NCBI RefSeq assembly: GCF_900111905.1
Contig: NZ_FOKM01000015.1
Location: 62,001-126,000 of the forward strand
Direction: 5' to 3'
DNA from: Rhizobium sp. NFR07
Lineage (GTDB): Bacteria; Pseudomonadota; Alphaproteobacteria; Rhizobiales; Rhizobiaceae
DNA: 64,000 nucleotides
Shown here piece after piece: positions 25,030 to 33,947 of this stretch; position 1 is the stretch's first letter, and each line of letters starts with the position of its first letter. Under the pieces are notes generated by a model. The model was not told where the DNA came from, searched no databases, and saw nothing but the letters and a program-made list of their open reading frames with translations. The translations under genes and the position numbers were made by a program.

Positions 25030-25458
25030 ATGCTCGGACACAGAATAAACAGCATTGAAGGCGTATGGAGTGACGACAACTTTCCGATGAGCCAAGCGGT
25101 GGTTGAGCCCGATGGAAGGCGCGTGCATCTTACGGGTCAAGTGGCTTGGACAAAAGACTGCGAAATCGTCGGGCAAGGCAATGCGGAAAAACAGACGTGC
25201 GCTGCAATCAATAATATAGAGAAAGTCCTCGCAGGACTGGGTGGGACAATCGCAGACGTTGTTTCGACTACGATGTATTACGTGCGAGACAATGACCTTG
25301 ATGCCATACAAGAAGTAAGGCGAGCGCGCTTTGCGACCGATGCTGGACCTGCTGTGACAGGAGTCAGAGTTTCTTCGCTTGTCGATCCGGGATTGCTGGT
25401 CGAACTAACCGTTATCGCTGTTATCCCATACGACAGGTTCCAAGTACCTCTGTCTTGA
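25030..25458 (+). CDS. RidA family protein (enamine/imine deaminase)
   Basis: The protein from M25030 (142 aa) has the YjgF/YER057c/UK114 pattern: GRRVHLTGQVAW, CAAINNIEKVLAGLGGTIAD, VSTTMYYVRD, and the Arg of TGVRVSSLVDPGLLVELTVIAVIP that binds the substrate carboxylate. RidA hydrolyses reactive 2-imino acids from amino-acid enzymes. Longer starts at 24988 and 25015 are possible; homologues begin close to 25030. It stands alone, between an MFS remnant and noncoding DNA, with a cassette-type repeat upstream. Confidence 0.85.
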   Translation: MLGHRINSIEGVWSDDNFPMSQAVVEPDGRRVHLTGQVAWTKDCEIVGQGNAEKQTCAAINNIEKVLAGLGGTIADVVSTTMYYVRDNDLDAIQEVRRARFATDAGPAVTGVRVSSLVDPGLLVELTVIAVIPYDRFQVPLS

Positions 25459-25793
25459 TGACAGCAATTGCTTGACGCGGGTCCTCCGAGCGTCCCAATG
25501 CAACGTTGCGCTGAGCTCGGGCCCGTCTCCAAGCTCTCGCAAGAAATCCATTCTGCAGCGCTTCATTGTCGAAAGTTTCACGACATGAACCGGGGCGGCG
25601 TGCATAACGGCAATCCAATAATCAGGGAACATTTCTAGTAAGGTAATGCCGCGTCTCATCCAGATTGTCGCGCTATAGCGGCGGGCGTTACCCCATGCTG
25701 CTGACATTGAGATGACCACTCTGTAACTACTCACCTTGAACCGCGCGGTCGTCACAGTGTCAGCCTAGCTATAGACTACCGAAGGAGTAGGCA
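25459..25793. other. Region after RidA, uncertain coding
   Basis: One minus-strand ORF covers most of it (25405-25755, GTG start, 116 aa, Met- and Arg-rich) but overlaps the end of ridA, lacks a ribosome site and matches no family I recognise. I see no firm feature otherwise. Confidence 0.3.
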
Positions 25794-26003
25794 GTGGGAT
25801 CAGCACATGGGCCGTCTGGATTGCTTGCCGGTCTACCACAAGAGAAACAATTCGAAGTACAGGTCGCCGTGATCGAAGTCATAGACCAACTCGTTGAGAA
25901 TGGTTGGACGCGCATGCAAGCCGCTACAGCGGTTGCGGATGCGGCAGATGACTACATCATGCAGATCGCGATGAAGCCGCATGCCGAGTCCGGCCGAAGC
26001 TAG
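25794..26003 (+). CDS. Small hypothetical protein (69 aa)
   Basis: Starts with GTG (VGSAHGPSGLLAGLPQEKQF), with AAGGAG seven bases upstream. The body, VIEVIDQLVENGWTRMQAATAVADAADDYIMQ, is one amphipathic helical unit. It resembles many short rhizobial stress or plasmid proteins; no function recognised. Confidence 0.55.
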   Translation: MGSAHGPSGLLAGLPQEKQFEVQVAVIEVIDQLVENGWTRMQAATAVADAADDYIMQIAMKPHAESGRS

Positions 26004-26117
26004 GGGCAATCACGTTTTGGCCCCAGCTCCGCCGGAGCCTGGCGATTGCTTGCAAACAGGGTCCGGGCTTCAAACTTCCGCTAGATAGCGTTTACGGCAG
26101 GCCCCATATTCGGCAGC

Positions 26118-26312
26118 ATGACAGAAGAGGAATTCGCACGCCACTTCACCAAAGCCATTATTATGACGGCGTTCAAAACTAGGAGGCTTCCGTTCGGCCG
26201 CGACCCGGGAAGATACGCCGCCGACGTAGTTCGGGCATACTGGCGCGAATATCAGAATTACGGTGGGACGCCGGAGCAATACGCTCGCGAGGACGCGAGC
26301 CATTGGACGTAG
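26118..26312 (+). CDS. Small hypothetical protein (64 aa)
   Basis: MTEEEFARHFTKAIIMTAFK, then PFGRDPGRYAADVVRAYWREY. Acidic, helical, with typical rhizobial codon use. The ribosome site is weak, so confidence is moderate. No domain recognised. The following ORF at 26343-26531 was judged spurious. Confidence 0.5.
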   Translation: MTEEEFARHFTKAIIMTAFKTRRLPFGRDPGRYAADVVRAYWREYQNYGGTPEQYAREDASHWT

Positions 26313-26674
26313 CATCCCGACGCACAAGACACTATCCAGAGCATGAGCGACATCAATGCGCGGCCGATCGCACCCCTCGAAGGTAGCGCTTCGGGATCTT
26401 CGAAGGCAGCAGCAACACTGCGATCGACAAGACAAGTTGGTCGGATCCGGAGACGACAGAATAAGCCAAATCCACATGCCGCACATTCTCCGACAATGAC
26501 CGTGCCTGTGACAAGGAGCCTGAGACGGTGACGTCGCCCCATTTCCTTCCCTCTCACCGCTATCACTGAAAGGGCACAGTCACGAGATTTTCGTCGCCGC
26601 CCTCTTTTCCTGCCATCGCAAAAAGCTACCTCTAACGGGCCCGATGATCATGTGCGGACTATAAGGAGCCCGAA

Positions 26675-29600
26675 TTGAACGAAGCCCCAGACACCCTGAC
26701 CGAGCCTGACAGCGCGGCTGGACTCGATTTTTTGTCTGGTGGCGGGGAAATGGGTGCGTTGTTGCGCGCGCACGACTGGGCGGCAACCGCGCTCGGTCCA
26801 CCGCAAGATTGGCCGCAGAGCCTGAAGACGGCGGTTCGCATCATGTTGCTCTCCCGCCAACCGATCTGGATCGGGTGGGGCGAGGAGCTGACCTACTTCT
26901 ATAATGACTCTTACAAGTCGATCATCGGCGGCAAGCATCCTTGGGCCCTCGGAAAACCGACGGCAGAGGTCTGGCGCGAGATTTGGGACGATATCGGACC
27001 GATGCTCGCGACGGCAATGGGTGGCCATGAGGGGACTTACGTCGAAGAGCAGTTACTGATCATGGAGCGCAACGGCTACCCGGAGGAGACCTACTACACA
27101 TTTTCCTACACACCGATCCCTGACGACGACGGCACACCAGGTGGCATTATTTGCGCCAACACCGACGATACCCAGCGCGTCGTCAGCGAACGGCAGCTTG
27201 CCCTTCTCCGGGAGCTGGCGACGACCGCGTCCGATGCCCGCAGCTGGCGCATTGCCTGCGAGCGCGGAGCGGCGGCACTTTCCGTCAACGCCTATGATGT
27301 GCCCTTCGCCCTCCTCTACATGACCGATGCGGATACACATGTCGCCGAACTGGTCGCGTCCTGCGGCATCGAAATTGAGGCTTCGGGCTTTCCGGCAGCC
27401 ATCCGTATTGGCGGAGCCTCGATCATTCCGATTGCGGAGGCACTTTATAGCCAGCGACCGGTGCTTGTCGAAGACCTCCCCACAATATCAAAACACCAAC
27501 TTCCGACCGGAGGATGGCGAATCCCGCCGCAATCTGCAGCGGTGGTTCCCATTATGCCGACCGGCGAAACGGGCCGATCGGGCGCATTGGTCGTCGGCCT
27601 GAACCCCTACCGGCTGTTCGACGACGACTATCGCAGCTTCCTGCAACTCGTCGCGGGACAGATCGCCGGGTCGATCGCCAATGCGCAGGCCTATGAAGAA
27701 GAGCGCCGGCGCGCCGAGGCTTTGGCTGAACTCGACAGGGCGAAGACGACGTTCTTCTCCAATGTCAGCCACGAGTTTCGCACGCCGCTCACCTTGATGC
27801 TCGGACCCCTTGAAGAGGAACTGGCGGACGTGCGCGCTCGCGAGCCGGAGGCTCAGACGCGACTGGAAGTCGTGCATCGCAACGGGATGCGGCTGCTGAA
27901 ACTCGTCAACTCGCTTCTGGACTTTGCCCGGATCGAGGCGGGACGTGCACAGGCAAGCTTCGAGCCCCTTGATCTGAGCGCCGTCACAGGGGATCTTGCG
28001 AGCAACTTCCGGTCGCTGACCGAAAAGGCCGGCCTAAGACTCGTGGTCGATTGCGCTCCCTCGCAGGATCGCGTCTTCGTCGACCGCGACATGTGGGAGA
28101 AGATCGTCCTCAACCTGCTCTCCAATGCGTTCAAGTTCACGTTCGATGGCGAGATCCGCGTCGGATTGATCTATGACGCCGACGAGGCTGTGTTGTCCGT
28201 CGAGGACACGGGAACCGGTATCCCTGCCGGGGAGTTGCCGCGTCTCTTCGAGCGCTTCCACCGCGTCGACGGCGCCAAGGGACGCAGCTTCGAGGGCAGC
28301 GGGATTGGCCTCGCACTCGTGCAGGAACTAGTCAAGCTGCACGGCGGAGCCATCGAAGTCGAAAGTGAAGAGGGTCGAGGAACCAAGTTCACGGTCAGGA
28401 TGCCAAAGGGCGCCGAGCATCTTCCCCAGGATCGGATTCCGGCGGGCCGCGCATTAGCATCGACGGCGGTCCAGGCAGGTGCATTCTTTGACGAGGCCAT
28501 GCGCTGGCTTCCCGACGATCCGCAAGAGCAATCGGTGGCGGTGGCGCTAGAGTCTGCGCCGTTCTTGGGGCCGAGTGCCGGTGGTCGGCTCCGTATCGTT
28601 CTTGCTGATGACAATGCGGACATGCGGGAATACGTCAGCCGCTTGCTGAGCCCTGAATATGACGTGGAAACCGTGAGCGACGGACTTGCGGCACTGGAGG
28701 CGATCCGGAGCCGTCGGCCAGATCTCGTCCTCTCGGATGTCATGATGCCGCGGCTCGACGGTTTTGGGCTGATCCAGGCGATCCGACAGGATCCCGGACT
28801 GGCCGAGCTGCCGGTCATTATTCTTTCGGCACGCGCCGGTGAAGAAGCAAGCGTGGAAGGTCTAAATGCGGGCGCTGAGGATTATTTAGTCAAGCCGTTT
28901 TCGGCGCGTGAGTTGACGGCGCGGGTGGCAGCGACCCTTGCAATGGCGCGAGTCAGGCGTGAGATGGGCGAGCGTCTGCGCGAAGAGGCCCGCTCGCTCG
29001 AAACGTTGAACCGGGTTGGCAGCGTCATTGCCGGTGAGCTTGATCTTGATCGGGCCGTCCAGGCGGTTACCGACGCTGCGACCGAACTAACCGGGGCTGA
29101 GTTCGGATCGTTTTTCTACAACGTCTTCGACGAGAAGGGCGAAAGCTACATGCTTTACACGCTGTCGGGCGTGCCGCGCGAAGCGTTTTCCTCTTTTCCC
29201 ATGCCGCGAAACACTGCCGTGTTTGGCCCGACCTTCGCCGGCGAGGGCATCGTGCGGGTCGACGATATCACGAAGGATCCCCGTTACGGCAAGAGCGCGC
29301 CCCACCACGGCATGCCCAAGGGGCACTTGCCGGTGTGCAGCTATCTGGCGGCTCCGGTGATCTCACGGACCGGCGAAGTGCTTGGCGGCCTGTTCTTCGG
29401 GCACTCACAGCCCGGTATTTTCACGGACCGCGCCGAAAGGCTTTTGTCAGGCATCGCTGCCCAAGCGGCGATTGCCATCGACAATGCCCGCCTCTATCGG
29501 GCCGCCCAACGGGAAATTGCCGAGCGCACCAAAACCGAAGAAGCGCTGCGACGAAGCGAGGCACGGCTTTCGCATCTGAACGAAAACCTCGAAGCGACCG

Positions 29601-31564
29601 TCGCCGAGCGCACGCAGGAACGTGACCGGACGTGGAACCTCAGTCATGATTTACTGGGTGTCGCCGACCGAAACGGCGTATGGCTCAGCATCAACCCGGC
29701 CTGGACGACGACCCTCGGCTGGCCGCAGGAGGAAATCGTCGGAAAGACGTCTGAATGGCTCGAGCACCCGGACGACCAAGAAAAGACGCGGCTCGAAATC
29801 GAGCATCTCGCCGGAGGCGGCGTGACGCCTTACTTCGAAAACCGTTTCCGCTGTAAAGACGGGACCTATAGATGGCTGTCCTGGACAGCGGTCCCCGAGG
29901 GCAACTTGCTCTATTGTGTCGCGCGGGATGTTACGGTCGCCAAACAACAGGCCGAAACGTTGCGGAACGCCGAAGAGCAACTTCGCCAATCACAGAAGCT
30001 TGAGGCGGTAGGAAATCTGACCGGCGGTGTCGCTCACGACTTCAACAACCTGCTGCAGGTGATCGGCGGAAACCTTCAGCTGCTCTCAAAGGATTTGCTT
30101 GGCCACGAGAAAGCACAGCGGCGCCTGGAAAATGCCCTCGCAGGCGTGAGCCGAGGGTCGAAACTCGCCTCTCAACTTCTCGCCTTTGGACGCCGGCAGC
30201 CGTTGGAGCCGAAGGTCGTCAACCTTGGACGCCTGATCCGTGGCCTTGATGACATGTTGCGCCGGGCGCTTGGCGAAGCCATCGAAATCGAGACGATCGT
30301 CTCTGGCGGTCTCTGGAACACGCTGATCGATCCGGGCCAAGCCGAAAATGCTCTGCTCAACCTCGCCATTAACGCCCGGGATGCAATGGAAGGGCACGGC
30401 AAACTGACCATCGAAGCCGGTAATGCCTCGCTGGACGACGCTTACGCCGCGCGCCACTCCGACGTCACGCCAGGCCAGTATGTCATGTTGGCGGTTACGG
30501 ACACCGGGTCAGGGATGAGCCCTGAGGTCATGGAACAAGCTTTCGAGCCCTTCTTCACGACCAAACCGACGGGCAAGGGTACGGGCCTTGGTTTGAGCAT
30601 GGTCTGGGGGCTTGTCAAGCAATCGGGCGGTCACATCAAGATCTACAGCGAGCCCGGTGAAGGGACGACCATCCGCATCTACCTTCCCCGCTCGAAGCAG
30701 GTGGAGGATCTGGCGGTGGAGATTGATAACGGGCCGGTGGTCGGCGGGACAGAGACAATCCTGGTCGTCGAGGACGACGAGGCCGTTCGCACGACGGTGA
30801 TCGAAATGCTGACGGACCTCGGATACCGCGTTCTGCGCGCAGTCGACGCACAGACCGGGCTGGCGGTCATCGAAAGCGGCGTCCCGATCGATCTTCTCTT
30901 CACCGACGTGGTGATGCCCGGGCCGCTGCGCAGCCCCGAACTCGCGCGAAAAGCGCGAGAGCGGCTGCCGCAAATCGCGATCCTGTTTACCTCTGGCTAC
31001 ACCGAAAACGCGATCGTCCACGGCGGGCGTTTGGATGAAGACATTGAGCTGTTGAGCAAACCGTATACCCGTGAGGCCATGGCCAGCAAGATCCGACATG
31101 TCCTCGGTAAGCGTCAGCCAGATCCGTCGCGCCGTGTCGAGGAGGATGCGACGCCTTCCAGGCAGGACGGTCCGGCGACCGGGCAGGAGACGGGTCCGTT
31201 GCGCATACTGGTGGTCGAGGATGAGCCGCTGATCCTGATGAGCACCACGGATATGTTGGAGACGATGGGACATATAGTCCTTGAAGCAGCCAGCGCGGAA
31301 GAAGCACTGTCGATCTTGGAACGAGAGGCCGTCGATGTGCTTCTAACCGACCAAGGGCTTCCCGGCATGTCCGGAGCGGAGCTGGCCGTGGAATGCCGAA
31401 GACGGCGGCCGAAACTGGGCGTTATTTTCGCGTCAGGCGCGGCCGGCGTTCCGAGCGTGGAGGGCGGAGACCTGACCGCCGATGCAATCGTGTTGCCAAA
31501 GCCCTACGATGACGGTGCCTTGGCAACCGCAATCGAGCAAGTCCAATCGGGGCCTCGGACGTAG
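26675..31564 (+). CDS. Double hybrid sensor histidine kinase with three receiver domains
   Basis: A 1629-residue cytoplasmic sensor with TTG start and AAGGAG upstream. Order: PAS-like (20-170), GAF (180-340), first HisKA with FFSNVSHEFRTPLT (about 365) and HATPase (GSGIGLALVQELVKLHGG), REC (about 640-755, VLADDNADMRE and VLSDVMMPRLDG), second GAF (about 775-945), PAS (990-1100), second HisKA with VGNLTGGVAHDFNNLLQ (about 1115) and HATPase, then two REC domains (VVEDDEAVR, LFTDVVMPG; VVEDEPLIL, LLTDQGLPG). Two complete kinases in one chain is unusual. No membrane segment, so it senses an internal or light/redox cue. It stands alone. Confidence 0.9.
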   Translation: MNEAPDTLTEPDSAAGLDFLSGGGEMGALLRAHDWAATALGPPQDWPQSLKTAVRIMLLSRQPIWIGWGEELTYFYNDSYKSIIGGKHPWALGKPTAEVWREIWDDIGPMLATAMGGHEGTYVEEQLLIMERNGYPEETYYTFSYTPIPDDDGTPGGIICANTDDTQRVVSERQLALLRELATTASDARSWRIACERGAAALSVNAYDVPFALLYMTDADTHVAELVASCGIEIEASGFPAAIRIGGASIIPIAEALYSQRPVLVEDLPTISKHQLPTGGWRIPPQSAAVVPIMPTGETGRSGALVVGLNPYRLFDDDYRSFLQLVAGQIAGSIANAQAYEEERRRAEALAELDRAKTTFFSNVSHEFRTPLTLMLGPLEEELADVRAREPEAQTRLEVVHRNGMRLLKLVNSLLDFARIEAGRAQASFEPLDLSAVTGDLASNFRSLTEKAGLRLVVDCAPSQDRVFVDRDMWEKIVLNLLSNAFKFTFDGEIRVGLIYDADEAVLSVEDTGTGIPAGELPRLFERFHRVDGAKGRSFEGSGIGLALVQELVKLHGGAIEVESEEGRGTKFTVRMPKGAEHLPQDRIPAGRALASTAVQAGAFFDEAMRWLPDDPQEQSVAVALESAPFLGPSAGGRLRIVLADDNADMREYVSRLLSPEYDVETVSDGLAALEAIRSRRPDLVLSDVMMPRLDGFGLIQAIRQDPGLAELPVIILSARAGEEASVEGLNAGAEDYLVKPFSARELTARVAATLAMARVRREMGERLREEARSLETLNRVGSVIAGELDLDRAVQAVTDAATELTGAEFGSFFYNVFDEKGESYMLYTLSGVPREAFSSFPMPRNTAVFGPTFAGEGIVRVDDITKDPRYGKSAPHHGMPKGHLPVCSYLAAPVISRTGEVLGGLFFGHSQPGIFTDRAERLLSGIAAQAAIAIDNARLYRAAQREIAERTKTEEALRRSEARLSHLNENLEATVAERTQERDRTWNLSHDLLGVADRNGVWLSINPAWTTTLGWPQEEIVGKTSEWLEHPDDQEKTRLEIEHLAGGGVTPYFENRFRCKDGTYRWLSWTAVPEGNLLYCVARDVTVAKQQAETLRNAEEQLRQSQKLEAVGNLTGGVAHDFNNLLQVIGGNLQLLSKDLLGHEKAQRRLENALAGVSRGSKLASQLLAFGRRQPLEPKVVNLGRLIRGLDDMLRRALGEAIEIETIVSGGLWNTLIDPGQAENALLNLAINARDAMEGHGKLTIEAGNASLDDAYAARHSDVTPGQYVMLAVTDTGSGMSPEVMEQAFEPFFTTKPTGKGTGLGLSMVWGLVKQSGGHIKIYSEPGEGTTIRIYLPRSKQVEDLAVEIDNGPVVGGTETILVVEDDEAVRTTVIEMLTDLGYRVLRAVDAQTGLAVIESGVPIDLLFTDVVMPGPLRSPELARKARERLPQIAILFTSGYTENAIVHGGRLDEDIELLSKPYTREAMASKIRHVLGKRQPDPSRRVEEDATPSRQDGPATGQETGPLRILVVEDEPLILMSTTDMLETMGHIVLEAASAEEALSILEREAVDVLLTDQGLPGMSGAELAVECRRRRPKLGVIFASGAAGVPSVEGGDLTADAIVLPKPYDDGALATAIEQVQSGPRT

Positions 31565-31674
31565 CACCAACCGAGCCCAAGTGGGATTAAAGCGCTTCAT
31601 CCATGCGTGACCACCGGAAATAGATGTCTCGGCTGATTTCACCAATTTGTCGAGCATCATGTGGAGGCGATAAC

Positions 31675-32232
31675 ATGAAGACAGCGACGACCCCGGTATT
31701 GGAAATCGCCTACCGAGAGTTCGGCCATCCGGGGGTGGCCTGTGGTTTTGAGCCATGGGTTTCCTTACGATCCTCACGCTTACGACGAGGTGGCGCCTCG
31801 CCTTGTGGAGGCTGGAGCGCGTGCCATCGTCCCCTATTTTGCGCGGGTTCGGCCCGACCCGGTTCCTTGCGGATTCGACCATGCGTAGCGGACAACAGGC
31901 GGCGCTCGGAAAGGACATCATCGATCTGCTGGACGCTCTTGGTATAGAAGAGGCGGTGCTCGCCGGATACGACTGGGGCGGTCTGGCCTCGTGTGTCGCT
32001 TCGGCATTGTGGCCCGGTCGAGTGTCCGGTTTGGTTTCCTATGCCGGCTACGACATCATCGACGTCGACCGTCTTCGCCATGCCTATCAGCCAAGCCTCG
32101 AACACGCTGTGTGGTATCAGCACTTGTTTCAGCACGAGCGTGGTCGGGAATGTCTGTCTCTCCACCGGCGCGAGTTGTGCAAGATGCTCTGGCGACAGTG
32201 GTCACCAACCTGGACTTTCGATGACGAGACGT
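31675..32232 (+). pseudogene. Alpha/beta hydrolase, broken by frameshifts
   Basis: MKTATTPVLEIAYREFG starts in one frame, then GWPVVLSHGFPYDPHAYDEV continues in a second frame, then GKDIIDLLDALGIEEAVL, AGYDWGGLASCVASALWP with the nucleophile elbow, and RQWSPTWTFDD in a third. At least two indels are needed, near 31725 and 31850. The homology stops near 32232, where an alcohol dehydrogenase remnant follows without a gap. The catalytic His region is missing. Confidence 0.7.
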
Positions 32233-32368
32233 GGAATACACGGAGCGTGGAGAGCTGACGCCAGCCGAGCTGGTCACCCATCGTTTCTCGCTGGAGGATA
32301 GCCCGAAGGGATATGACATGTTCAAGCACAAGGAGGATGGCTGTCTCAGGTCGGTGTTTATCTCATGA
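32233..32368 (+). pseudogene. Zinc alcohol dehydrogenase C-terminal remnant
   Basis: The frame reads ERGELTPAELVTHRF, then SLEDSPKGYDMFKHKEDGC and RSVF, then TGA. This is the end of a zinc-dependent (threonine/formaldehyde-type) alcohol dehydrogenase. It is joined directly to the broken hydrolase. 32369-32579 holds nothing I can name. Confidence 0.65.
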
Positions 32369-32579
32369 GACGGCAAATCGATCTCCCGGCAGGTGCGCGT
32401 CGACTGCGCCGAGCAGGCCGCGAGGGTCGTGAACGACCTCGGTGGAGGGTCACACAGCTCCAGCGGTGTGGCATGATCTGGTCCATGTCGTCGCGCCATT
32501 GAATTCGATGTAGCACTTGAGGCGCCAGACGACGTCCCATAGCCAACGGAGGGGCCGCGCGCCGGCGCAACGCCGAGGG

Positions 32580-33197
32580 TCACTGCTCCTCGCCGGGGTA
32601 CTGAGCATGCTTCAGCAGGCCGGCAAGATGAGCTGTGTTGCGCGCCAGCATCGAGATCATCGTCTCGACCTCCTCCGGTGTCTCGTCAAGATCAACAAAA
32701 TTGGTCGATCCCATCGCTTCACCGACCCAATAGGCCACAGCATTGGCGGGGATGGTGAAACCGACATCGTTCAGCGCCTGATACACCTCGGCTGACACAT
32801 GGTGAGCGCCGTCCTCGTTACCGACGACGCCGACGGCGGCGACCTTCCCATACGACACCATACGCCCCTGATCGTCCGTCTCCTCCAGGAACGCGTCCAT
32901 GCGCTCCAAAGCACGCTTGCAGACACTCGACGGCTGGCCGAGCCAGATCGGCGTGCCGACCAAGAGGATATCGGCCTCGAGTACCTTCTCCCTGATCGTT
33001 GGCCAAGCATCCCCCTCCCCTTCATCAGACGTCACGCCCGGTTTTATGTCATGATCGGCAAGGCGGACGACCTCAGTTTCTACATTGTGCTTCTCGAACT
33101 CTTCGGCGATCAGCTCAAGCAGTTTTCCTGTTGACGACGCCTCGGAGGAAGAAGAGGATTTCAGGGTACTGTTGAAGGCGATGGCTTTGAGTGGCAC
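32580..33197 (-). CDS. Flavodoxin-like NAD(P)H-dependent oxidoreductase
   Basis: A 205-residue flavodoxin-fold protein: FMN phosphate loop at NSTLKSSSSSEASST, LVGTPIWLGQPSSVCK (flavin-contact loop) and VVGNEDGAHH. It resembles NADPH-dependent FMN/quinone reductases. GTG at 33197 is chosen because AAGGAAG lies upstream and the fold starts at LKAIAFNST; the longer reading to 33269 lacks a signal. No clear operon partner. Confidence 0.82.
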   Translation of the reverse strand: MPLKAIAFNSTLKSSSSSEASSTGKLLELIAEEFEKHNVETEVVRLADHDIKPGVTSDEGEGDAWPTIREKVLEADILLVGTPIWLGQPSSVCKRALERMDAFLEETDDQGRMVSYGKVAAVGVVGNEDGAHHVSAEVYQALNDVGFTIPANAVAYWVGEAMGSTNFVDLDETPEEVETMISMLARNTAHLAGLLKHAQYPGEEQ

Positions 33198-33311
33198 GAG
33201 GGCTTCCTTTCGTGGATTGAGCAGGCTTTGGTCTCGCCGGCGCCAAGCACGAGTCGAAACCGCGGGCATTGAGACCGCTCGGGGATAAGACCAAAATCTT
33301 CCGTATGTTCC

Positions 33312-33899
33312 TCAGACGGCGATGACCGATAGGAATTCTTCCGTTTTCGTCAGCTCGAGCTGCACCGAGAAGCGGTCGCCGAGCAGGTCGACAGCAGCGT
33401 CATGCGTTTCATCAGCGCCGCTGCAGACGGCGTCGCTGAGGACAACCACATGGAAACCGAGGTCAATCGCCCCGAGTACGGTCGCCAGTACGCAGACGTC
33501 CGTCTCGCCGCCCGTAACGACGACCGTCTCCACACCCTCATGCCGTAGAAGCGTGGCAAGCCTGCCATCCACCCAGGGTGCGTAGGTCATCTTGTCGAAG
33601 ATCCGGGCCGGAGGCACAAGAGCCTGCAACGATGGTGTCAGCTGAAGCAGTTCCCAAGGGAGATGCTCGCCGGTCATCATCCACCATTTTCGATAATAGT
33701 CTTTCCAGCTACCAACGCCGTCGTCGGCGCTTTCAGGCGGAATGAAACGGGTGAAGATGGTGCGCTCGGCGTGGCGTCGCGATAGCTCTTCAAGCTGGGG
33801 GAGGACGCGGGCCATCCACGGCACATACCAGGGCGTATCTTCCGCAAACATCCGCTGAGCATCGACACAGATGTGCCGCCAGTTCCCGATATCTTTCAT
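33312..33899 (-). CDS. Isochorismatase-family cysteine hydrolase
   Basis: A 195-residue amidohydrolase of the isochorismatase/nicotinamidase fold. Seen: catalytic Asp in CVDAQRMF (13), Lys in FDKMTYAPW, and Cys in TGGETDVCVLATVLGA. It may be a nicotinamidase-like salvage enzyme. It lies just downstream of NAD synthase on the same strand, separated by about 50 bp, so a role in NAD metabolism is tempting but unproven. GGAGGTG precedes the ATG. Confidence 0.87.
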   Translation of the reverse strand: MKDIGNWRHICVDAQRMFAEDTPWYVPWMARVLPQLEELSRRHAERTIFTRFIPPESADDGVGSWKDYYRKWWMMTGEHLPWELLQLTPSLQALVPPARIFDKMTYAPWVDGRLATLLRHEGVETVVVTGGETDVCVLATVLGAIDLGFHVVVLSDAVCSGADETHDAAVDLLGDRFSVQLELTKTEEFLSVIAV

Positions 33900-33947
33900 T
33901 GTTCACCTCCGTCGAGGTCAACGAACCCTGGTGCAACCAAGAAGTTC

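Noticed and set aside
25405-25755. 116-residue minus-strand ORF after RidA
   Set aside because: GTG start without ribosome site, overlaps the end of ridA, no recognisable family; kept only as an uncertain region.
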